From Streptomyces exfoliatus (GTDB taxonomy: Bacteria > Actinomycetota > Actinomycetes > Streptomycetales > Streptomycetaceae), in assembly GCF_000725545.1 (NCBI RefSeq), contig NZ_JNZP01000063.1, positions 1-9,266 on the forward strand: DNA of 9,266 nucleotides, written 5' to 3'. The position numbers were made by a program, and so were the translations under genes. How positions within the stretch are numbered: position 1 is the first letter of the stretch; every line of letters starts with the position of its first letter. Below the pieces are notes generated by a model. It was not told the origin of the DNA, searched no databases, and saw nothing but the letters and a program-made list of their open reading frames with translations. This document shows, piece after piece, positions 1 to 5,277 of the stretch.

Positions 1-208
1 CCGTCAAAGTTCAGTGAAGCAGAACTGTAGGTGTGGAGCTCATTATCGAACGCCACGATGACTCTCCGCGACGGCTCCCCAAGATCCGTGCCAGAACCCC
101 GTTCTCGTGAACAGAGCCACACACGGCCGCACCCCACAGCCGACGCGCCGCGGCCTGGATCGCCCCACGGTAGTTTGCTGCCTCGGGAGCGACGCGTGAG
201 GTGGGGCA
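1..208. other. Upstream flank of the ROK gene, no gene recognised
   Basis: No reading frame here has convincing protein character. A minus-strand frame ending near position 11 continues across the 5' end of the ROK gene and is judged a shadow. A short inverted repeat, AGTTC / GAACT with a 9-base gap, lies near positions 8-26, but nothing assigns it a role. The last part carries the ribosome binding site of the ROK gene (GAGG, 198-201). Confidence 0.4.
198..206 (+). promoter_or_regulatory. Ribosome binding site of the ROK gene
   Basis: GAGGTGGGG precedes the ATG at 209, with the GAGG core 7 bases away. This fixes the start, since the ROK phosphate-binding motif begins only seven codons later. 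Confidence 0.65.
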
Positions 209-1069
209 ATGCGGCACGCAACAGTGGGCGTGGACATCGGCGGCACGAAGTTGCTCATGCTGGCTGAAGGGCCGGATCTTGAGACACCGATCACGCGGCG
301 CCTGGCCACCGGGCCCTCGACCAGTGCTGGAGACATCGGGGCGGCCGTCCAGGGGTTCCTTGCTGACAACTTCCTGAAGCCCACGGTGCTGGGGATCGCA
401 GTCCCTGGCCTTGTGGAGCGAGGGCAGGTGAAGATCTCCGATGTCCTGCCCCAGCTCAGAGGCTGGCAGGGAATCCATCGCGGCGCCCCTCAGTTGCTCG
501 TCAACGATATTCGGGCCGCTCTCGCTCAGGAAACGGCTGGTCTCCCTCGGACCTCATCCGCCGTGGTGATGGTCTGTGGGACCGCGGTGGGCTCGGCCTA
601 CTTGTGCGAGGGACGAGTCGTTCGCGGCTCGCGGGGATGGGCCGGTGAGGTCGGCAGCATGCCCATGTCGACGCCTGAAGGCGTCAAACGGCTCGACGAC
701 GTGGCCGGCGGCGCCGCGATCGTGCGCGCACTGGGCAAGCCTCCAGAGCAGATCCATGCCGCGCTCGCCCAGGGCGATCGCCGCACGAAGCACGTGGTGA
801 ACGCAGCAGGCGAGGCATTCGGACTCGCCATCGCCTCACTGGTCAACATCCTCAACCCCGACGTAGTACGGATCGCCGGCGGCACTCTTGGCTACTCGGG
901 CTACTGGGATACCGCACTGGAGACGGCGCGGGCCCACAGCCTCCCCGAGTTGTGGGACGTCTGCACTGTCGACCGAATCCTGGCCACGGAACTGGTCGTC
1001 GCCCGAGGCGCCATGCGTCTCGCCATCGCGGCCGCCGACGGTCAAGCGTGGATCCAGCAATACATCTGA
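209..1069 (+). CDS. ROK-family sugar kinase-like protein without the zinc motif
   Basis: The 286-residue protein has the ROK / sugar-kinase actin-like fold signatures. A phosphate-1 motif, VDIGGTK, is at residues 8-14, and GIAVPGLVE at 62-70. The VND at 98-100 sits where the family has its catalytic-base Asp. GTAVGSAYLCEG (124-135) runs into RGWAGEVGS (142-150), and LVNILNPDVVRIAGG lies at 211-225. ROK proteins phosphorylate sugars such as glucose or N-acyl-hexosamines in the cytoplasm, or act as regulators when they carry an N-terminal winged helix; none is present here. Oddly, the usual GE.GH plus CxCG..GC zinc site is absent: Ser150 stands where His is normal, and no cysteine cluster follows. 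The substrate cannot be named, and the catalytic status is uncertain. The start at 209 follows GAGG with a 7-base spacing. The length is close to the 290-320 typical of the family. Confidence 0.85.
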   Translation: MRHATVGVDIGGTKLLMLAEGPDLETPITRRLATGPSTSAGDIGAAVQGFLADNFLKPTVLGIAVPGLVERGQVKISDVLPQLRGWQGIHRGAPQLLVNDIRAALAQETAGLPRTSSAVVMVCGTAVGSAYLCEGRVVRGSRGWAGEVGSMPMSTPEGVKRLDDVAGGAAIVRALGKPPEQIHAALAQGDRRTKHVVNAAGEAFGLAIASLVNILNPDVVRIAGGTLGYSGYWDTALETARAHSLPELWDVCTVDRILATELVVARGAMRLAIAAADGQAWIQQYI

Positions 1070-1511
1070 CCCACCTCCGGGCGCCGGCGAACCCCGTTCG
1101 GTGTCCCCTGTCCAGAAAGCGGAGGGGCGCCGTTGAGGCTGCGTGTCAGTGTGAGGCACCCCAGCCACTTGAAGGATGGCGGGTACTCCCAGTTCTCAGC
1201 GTCTGCCAGAACTGCGGGAAGGTCCTGTATCGGGAGAGGAGGCCCGCGCTGCTCGCCGAGAGTTCCATCCGGCGCTGTCCAGGGAACGAGCCGGCACACT
1301 TAGATCCATCCTCTGTCGACGAGAGGAAGGAGGATCGGGACGAGAGCCGAGGCAGGCCCTGAGACCAGCGGCTCGTCGAGGTCACCCCAAACACCGGGGA
1401 GGATGTCGATCTCGGTGGCGTTGATCATGAAGGCGCGTTCGGCGAAGGACAGTTGGTCTGTCGAGGGATAACTCACGCGCAGAGTGTCGCAGCTCAGGAG
1501 AACGGCCGACG
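1042..1511 (-). pseudogene. Conserved hypothetical protein, broken by an in-frame stop, next to an IS element
   Basis: One minus-strand frame reads from about 1511 to 1303 with natural protein character, including QLSFAERAFMINATEID and DEPLVSGPASALVPILLPLV. It stops at TAA (1300-1302) after ...VDRGWI. The very next codons in the same frame continue in the same style: VCRLVPWTAPDGTLGEQ, then DLPAVLADAENWEYPP, then KWLGCLTLT. One base change (for example GAA to TAA) would explain the break. The 5' side runs into the inverted repeat of the IS element. The first available start codon is GTG at 1476, which has no good ribosome binding site, so the original start may be lost. The 3' end overlaps the end of the ROK gene by 28 bases, convergently, and the last ~25 codons look less protein-like. 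G/C at codon third positions is only about 70 percent, low for Streptomyces and in keeping with decay. The function is not recognised. Confidence 0.65.
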
Positions 1512-1537
1512 TGAAGCTTCCCCTTGATGTTGGACAC
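1511..1537. repeat. IS left inverted repeat
   Basis: These 27 bases begin GTGAAGCTTCCCC and end GGACAC. They match the reverse complement of 2616-2642 except at four positions. The repeat lies 42 bases before the orfA start. Confidence 0.8.
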
Positions 1538-1578
1538 CTGGAGACTGGGACGTGAGGTTCCAGAGGGAGTAGTGCCAG

Positions 1579-1884
1579 GTGGGAAGCAAGAGCAACCGCA
1601 GTAGGCGGTACTCGGAGGAGTTCAAGCGGGACGCGGTCGCGCTGGTCCGCTCCTCCGGGAGGACCGTCACCGAGGTGGCCCGGGAGATCGGTGTCAGCGC
1701 CGAGGGGTTGCGGAACTGGGTCAAGCAGGACAAGACCGACCGGGGCCAGGGGGCGCCTGGCGAGCTCACGAGCGCGGAGCGGGAGGAACTGCGGCGGCTG
1801 CGCCGGCAGAACCGCGAGCAGGCTGAGACGATCGAGGTGCTGCGAAAAGCGGCGGTCTTCTTCGCGAAGGAGAGCGATCGGTGA
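1579..1884 (+). CDS. IS3-family transposase OrfA, DNA-binding subunit
   Basis: This 101-residue protein belongs to the transposase_8 / helix-turn-helix class. YSEEFKRDAVALVRSSGRTV (11-30) and TEVAREIGVSAEGLRNWVK (31-49) form the helix-turn-helix that binds the IS ends. A charged heptad region, about 64-92, with EREELRRLRRQNREQAE followed by IEVLRKA, is the leucine zipper used for OrfA/OrfAB assembly. The GTG start follows GAGGGAG (1563-1569) by 9 bases. The stop overlaps the orfB start as GTGA (1881-1884), and orfB lies in the -1 frame, the usual arrangement for either coupled translation or -1 frameshifting. OrfA appears intact. Without a functional OrfB it could at most bind ends and interfere with related copies. 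Confidence 0.9.
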   Translation: MGSKSNRSRRYSEEFKRDAVALVRSSGRTVTEVAREIGVSAEGLRNWVKQDKTDRGQGAPGELTSAEREELRRLRRQNREQAETIEVLRKAAVFFAKESDR

Positions 1885-2608
1885 ACGACGTGTACGCGTT
1901 CATCGAAGCGGAGAAGACCACCCATGGTGTTGCTCTCTTGTGCCGACTGCTGAAGGTCGCCCGGTCCTCCCGGTGGAGCGGATCATGCGTGAGCGCGACA
2001 TCTCCGGGGTCACGCGGCGCAAGCGCCGGTCGCTGACCCGTCCGGCGAAGAGGACGGTGCCCGCTGCGGATCTGATCGGCCGCGACTTCACCGCGAGCAC
2101 GCCGGGCGAGAAGCTGGTCGGCGACATCACCTACATCCCCACCGACGAGGGCTGGCTCTATCTGGCGACCTGGCTGGACCTGGCGACCCGCGAGATCGTC
2201 GGCTACTCGATGGCCGACCACCACCGCGCGTCCCTGGTCGTCGACGCCCTGGCCATGGCTGCCGGCCGCGGTCGGCTCAAGCCCGGCTGCATCGCACACT
2301 CCGACCGCGGATCGGAGTACACCTCCGACGAACTCCGCCGGAAAATACGCTGGTTGGGCCTTCGGCAGAGCATGGGCCGCACCGGCTCCTGCTACGACAA
2401 CGCCGCCGCCGAGAGCTTCTTCGCACTGCTCAAGGAGGAGATCGGCACCCGCCGCTGGCCCAACCGGGCCACCGCCCGGGCCGAAATTTTCGCCTTCATC
2501 GAGATCTTCTACAACCGGAAACGTCTGCGGAAGCATCCGGCTTGGGGCTACCTCACCCCACTGGAGATCCGACAACGACACGAACAAGGACACGCCCTCG
2601 CGGCGTAA
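1881..2608 (+). pseudogene. IS3-family transposase OrfB, internal deletion and frameshift
   Basis: The first part, from GTG at 1881, reads VNDVYAFIEAEKTTHGVALL and on to KVARSS near 1970, a normal OrfB start. From 1973, in a different frame, the protein resumes as VERIMRERDISGVTRRKRR and carries the full rve catalytic core. The catalytic residues are Asp at 2123 (GDITYIPTD), Asp at 2303 (AHSDRGSEYTS) and Glu at 2411 (AAAESFFALL), with 35 residues between the last two (DD35E). The join at ~1970-1973 skips the segment that normally links the two parts (the HTH_21 region, roughly 55-60 residues by comparison with the usual ~295-residue length) and breaks the frame. Read from its own start, the product would end after about 50 residues, near 2036. 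The catalytic part has no clear start of its own, so the transposase is judged inactive. Confidence 0.85.
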
Positions 2609-2615
2609 GCATCGA

Positions 2616-2642
2616 GTGTCCGACATCACGGGGGAACTTCAC
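2616..2642. repeat. IS right inverted repeat
   Basis: This is the reverse-complement partner of 1511-1537 (23 of 27 bases identical). It begins 7 bases after the orfB stop codon, as expected for a compact insertion sequence. Confidence 0.8.
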
Positions 2643-2863
2643 ACGGCGTCCGTCAAGCGCCCGGGAATCCCCCCTGCTCTCGTGCGAGCAGAAGCGTCAG
2701 TAGTCGTTGTGCAAGAGGACTGTGTTCCTGCTGGTCGTCGACCTGTGTCTGCGGCGTGCCACTGACACGAGGGTGGTACCTCGTGGGCTATCGGCTGTCA
2801 TGGGGTGGTACATCCCCAGCCGGCTCACCGCTACGAAGACGGCACATCGCAACTGATCTTTGG
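2643..2863. other. Intergenic region right of the IS, no gene recognised
   Basis: No convincing protein is seen in either direction. A hairpin, CTGCTC-TCGTGC-GAGCAG, lies at 2674-2691; it could end transcription of the minus-strand gene at 2864 but has no T-run. The rest holds nothing that can be assigned. Confidence 0.35.
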
Positions 2864-3259
2864 TCAGAGTCCGTACGGGTAGAGAGCGATCTTCTCGCGC
2901 TCGAGGAAGAGCTCGCCCCACGTGCCGGCAACACCGTCGGGCAGCGGATCGGCAAGGTCCAGCAGAATCTGCGAGCCATCGAAGTCCAGCACGGCGGCGC
3001 CGTCCACGGTGAGGTACAGCCGTCCGCGCAGGACAACGCAGTGCCCGCCAGGTCGGACCCCCGGTCCGACGCCGACAGCCGGTTTCGCGTTCCACCCCCA
3101 GGCGATGTCCTCATCGACCGTCCACTCAACGTGGTACCTGCCAGGCTTCGCGGCCTGGTCACCGCACCAGCGGACCGCTGTCCCTCCGAACGGCGTCCGG
3201 ACCTGGGCCAGCCAGGTGCTCCAAGGAAACTTTGCGACCTTCACCAGTTCGACCAGCAT
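2864..3259 (-). CDS. Hypothetical protein, 131 residues
   Basis: The function is not recognised. The protein starts MLVELVKVAKFPWSTWLAQV and is rich in beta-strand-like stretches: RYHVEWTVDEDIAWGW (41-56), CVVLRGRLYLTVDGAAVLDF (74-93) and ELFLEREKIALYPYGL (116-131). Residues 59-73 are Gly/Pro-rich. There is no signal peptide, membrane segment or cysteine motif, so it is probably a small cytosolic beta protein. The start is the weak point. ATG at 3259 has no good ribosome binding site, and an in-frame ATG at 3322 would add 21 residues of low-complexity character, so the shorter form is preferred. It lies 179 bases downstream of the 92-residue gene on the same strand and could be co-transcribed with it. 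The frame to the left of its stop shows no further coding. Confidence 0.6.
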   Translation of the reverse strand: MLVELVKVAKFPWSTWLAQVRTPFGGTAVRWCGDQAAKPGRYHVEWTVDEDIAWGWNAKPAVGVGPGVRPGGHCVVLRGRLYLTVDGAAVLDFDGSQILLDLADPLPDGVAGTWGELFLEREKIALYPYGL

Positions 3260-3438
3260 CGTTCGATCATGCAGCGTCCGAGTTCGTGCTGGAACCCGTG
3301 ACGTTGCGCCGCCGCCTGGCATGCGCTGCCTGATGGGCGACGTGTGGGTTGCAGTGGGTTGCGGCGGCTGCGTATCGGCAAGGCCGTGGCGTCTTCGAGG
3401 GGCGTGGGTGGCACTTGGTGGGGTGAATGGTTGTGCGG

Positions 3439-3717
3439 TCAGGCAGTGCTGTGTGTTCGGGCCGGGCTGCACTCCACGATTTCTCGTGCTGCGCGGAGCC
3501 TGCTCGGGTGGTCGTCGTCCAGCAGTCTCGTGGTGATCAGGATCGCTTGGATGATGCTGACGCCTTGGTCTTTCAGATGCTGCTGGACGGTGTCCATTTC
3601 GATGTTCGTGTCCAGCAGCTGTCTGCATTCGTCGATCTGATCGCCGATCTGTTGCGCGCGTTCAGGGGTCAGCCCGTGAACGCCTGCGAGGAGCTCTTCT
3701 GCGGTGTGGCTTGGCAT
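3439..3717 (-). CDS. Small helical hypothetical protein, 92 residues
   Basis: This is a small, probably all-helical cytosolic protein. It opens MPSHTAEELLAGVHGLTPER, continues through QIGDQIDECRQLLD, and has GVSIIQAILITTRLL (52-66) followed by LRAAREIVECSPA (73-85). The latter pattern, a glycine turn, a hydrophobic helix, then a second helix ending in Ser-Pro, loosely recalls the C-terminal domain of ribosomal protein L7/L12 as seen in many small actinobacterial proteins; this is a resemblance, not an identification. The start is well supported: GAGAGGA lies about 8 bases before the ATG. The gene begins 61 bases after the stop of the GyrB-like gene on the same strand, so the two may form an operon. 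The function is unknown. Confidence 0.7.
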   Translation of the reverse strand: MPSHTAEELLAGVHGLTPERAQQIGDQIDECRQLLDTNIEMDTVQQHLKDQGVSIIQAILITTRLLDDDHPSRLRAAREIVECSPARTHSTA

Positions 3718-3778
3718 GACCGGGATCCTCTCAGGGGCTTGTCACTGCTCACAGGCGGTTTTACTCCAGCTCGCCCGG

Positions 3779-4975
3779 TTACGCCCCAGCGCTGCGCATA
3801 GGGCCGGGTTCCTGTCTCCCGGGCTGATGGGACAACGCCGTACGGCCGGTCCGTGAGCGGGGGCCGACCGACTGCTGTGCTGCGCCCAGATCCGGTCGAC
3901 GGCATGTACGAGTGCCTTGTCCGGGGCGCAGACGCCGGGAGCCCTCGAAGACGGGATGGGCGAGTTTTACGGAGAGGACCGCGGTCAGGCCCTCGTGGAC
4001 GGCACCATCCGTGATGTCCTCGTCGTCCGCGGTCAGTTGGCCCTGTTGGCGCGCGTAGTCGTTGACGAGGTCCGTGAGCGCGGTACGGAAGCCGTTTTCG
4101 TGGGCGCCGCCTTCGTGGGTGGGGGTGCTGTTCACGAAGGAGCGGAGCTGTCCCGGGGACCAGGTGTTCCACTGCATGGCGACCTGCACGAGGATGGTCT
4201 TGTTCTCGTTCTCCGACTCGAAACTGATGGCTGGGGAGTGGACGAGACTCGGAGGGTAGGGGTTGAGCCGGGCGACGAAGGCCCGAAGGCCGTCCGTGTG
4301 GTGGTAGCGGACCGGCCGCTCCGGACGCTCGTCGGTGAGCGAGACGGCCAGGCCTCCATTGAGGAAGGACAGTTCCTGCAAGCGTTCCGACAGAGTGGCG
4401 AACGAGTACCGGGTGGTCTCGAAGATGTCGGCGTCGGGCAGGAACGCGATCGTGGTGCCGTGCTCGCTCGTCTCCTCGTTCCTCGTCAGGGGGCTGACCG
4501 GGGTGCCCTTCTCGTACTCCTGGGTCCAACGGTGGCCGTCACGGTGGACCTCGACCGTGAGACGGCTCGACAGCGCGTTGACCACGCACAGGCCCAGCCT
4601 GCTGAGGCCGCCGGCGACCCCGTAGCCTGTGTGGGGCTTGGGGCCGAAGGACAGCTCGGTCAGTTCGAGTTCGACGGCCGACCTGCCGGTGGGCTCTTCC
4701 ACCTCGACGGGCAGGCCCCGCCCGTTGTCCGAGACGCGGATGCTGCCCTCCGCGGTGATCGTGACCTCGATGGCGTCGGCATGGCCGGCCAGGTGCTCGT
4801 CGACGGCGTACGAGACGACCTCGTACACCATGTGGTGCAGGCCGCGTTCGCCGGTCGAGCCGATGTACATTCCGGGGCGCTTGCGTATCGCCTCGTGCCC
4901 TTCGAATACCTGGATGTGGCTGGCGGTGTACTCGTGCACATTCGAGAGCTGACGGGGGTTGCCGGTCGCGGTCAT
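3779..4975 (-). CDS. GyrB-like GHKL ATPase-fold protein, truncated and with a degenerate ATP site
   Basis: This 398-residue protein matches the N-terminal half of DNA gyrase subunit B. IRKRPGMYIGSTGERGLHHM (30-49) is very close to true GyrB. The GHKL part continues with EVVSYAVDE (52-60), SDNGRG (82-87), GGLSRLGLCVVNALS (122-136) and the transducer segment FVNSTPTHEGGAHENGF (280-296), then HEGLTAVLSVK (327-337). No TOPRIM or DNA-binding C-terminal domain follows, so it cannot be a gyrase by itself. By alignment with E. coli GyrB, the catalytic Glu is kept (E52). The Mg-binding Asn46 is Tyr56, and the lid GGLHGVG reads GGLSRLG. From about residue 345 the sequence becomes Arg/Pro/Gly-rich and no longer family-like, right where the QTK-loop region should be, which suggests a lost or frameshifted C-terminus. 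The start at 4975 is fixed by AGGAGGA 6 bases upstream. Short GyrB paralogs of this kind occur in Streptomyces; their role is unknown. Confidence 0.8.
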   Translation of the reverse strand: MTATGNPRQLSNVHEYTASHIQVFEGHEAIRKRPGMYIGSTGERGLHHMVYEVVSYAVDEHLAGHADAIEVTITAEGSIRVSDNGRGLPVEVEEPTGRSAVELELTELSFGPKPHTGYGVAGGLSRLGLCVVNALSSRLTVEVHRDGHRWTQEYEKGTPVSPLTRNEETSEHGTTIAFLPDADIFETTRYSFATLSERLQELSFLNGGLAVSLTDERPERPVRYHHTDGLRAFVARLNPYPPSLVHSPAISFESENENKTILVQVAMQWNTWSPGQLRSFVNSTPTHEGGAHENGFRTALTDLVNDYARQQGQLTADDEDITDGAVHEGLTAVLSVKLAHPVFEGSRRLRPGQGTRTCRRPDLGAAQQSVGPRSRTGRTALSHQPGRQEPGPMRSAGA

Positions 4976-4981
4976 GAGGAA

Positions 4982-4988
4982 TCCTCCT
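4982..4988 (-). promoter_or_regulatory. Strong ribosome binding site of the GyrB-like gene
   Basis: On the minus strand AGGAGGA stands 6 bases before ATG 4975-4973. It decides the start against the ATG ten codons upstream (5005), which lacks such a site. Confidence 0.8.
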
Positions 4989-5175
4989 GGGGCCGTCCTG
5001 AGCATGTTTGTGAGCGGGTGTCACCGAAGCACCGCGGTTGCTTCCACGCCGTCGCTGGTGCAGGCCCATCCTAGGCATCTTTAGGTAAACACGCAGGTCA
5101 GACCCTATATGGAGAGGTCTTAGGTGGTCGCGTAGACGGCTTCGCCGAGGCCACCGTTCAGGAGGGTCGCTGCTG

Positions 5176-5200
5176 GGACCGGAGCAGCGCGAAGGTCCCC
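5176..5200 (-). terminator. Candidate terminator hairpin downstream of the helicase gene
   Basis: GGGACC (5176-5181) and GGTCCC (5195-5200) pair perfectly across a 13-base loop, about 80 bases past the helicase stop. There is no T-run, which is common in Streptomyces. Its shape resembles the composite telomere hairpins, so a terminator role is only a guess. Confidence 0.3.
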
Positions 5201-5277
5201 TCGGAGGCGCGGGAGAGGCGTTCCCAGCTGAGCCTGAGGTGCCTTTCCCACGTACTTTCCGGCAGGGGTGCGACGCG

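Larger units (their letters stand above)
1512..2642 (+). mobile_element. IS3-family insertion sequence, defective
   Basis: The element has 27-bp imperfect terminal inverted repeats (23 of 27 match), an orfA with a helix-turn-helix and leucine zipper, and an orfB with an rve/DDE core, which is the layout of the IS3 family. At about 1131 bp it is shorter than the ~1.3 kb typical of such elements because orfB has lost an internal segment. If the outer ends are taken as 1512 and 2642, the 3 bases outside them are ACG (1509-1511) and ACG (2643-2645), which could be a target duplication. The exact outer base is ambiguous by one position, because IS3 ends usually read TG...CA. Confidence 0.85.
4976..5277. 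other. Intergenic region between the helicase and the GyrB-like gene
   Basis: This stretch holds the ribosome binding site of the GyrB-like gene and a possible -10 hexamer TAGGAT (minus strand, 5073-5068) without a clear -35 partner. A hairpin with GGGACC / GGTCCC arms and a 13-base purine-rich loop lies at 5176-5200. The first ~38 codons after the helicase stop stay open in the helicase frame with high G/C at third positions, ending in a TGA. No independent gene is supported. Confidence 0.4.

Noticed and set aside
1133..1362. Plus-strand frame with a zinc-ribbon-like set of cysteines (CQC ... CQNC)
   Set aside because: No start codon, codon third positions not GC-rich, and the opposite strand carries the better-supported pseudogene.
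1691..2608. A single 305-residue plus-strand ORF through the IS
   Set aside because: Its first ~94 codons are an out-of-frame shadow of orfA and orfB. It becomes genuine OrfB only from about 1973, after the deletion junction.
1766..2629. Minus-strand ORF opposite the transposase (287 residues)
   Set aside because: Antisense shadow of the DDE core, rich in Gly/Ala/Val with no recognisable motif.
2864..3628. A 254-residue version of the 131-residue protein
   Set aside because: The N-terminal 123 residues are His/Pro/Arg-rich low-complexity sequence and overlap the 92-residue gene.
3917..5074. Long plus-strand ORF opposite the GyrB-like gene (385 residues)
   Set aside because: Antisense shadow; the minus strand shows clear GyrB motifs and a strong ribosome binding site.
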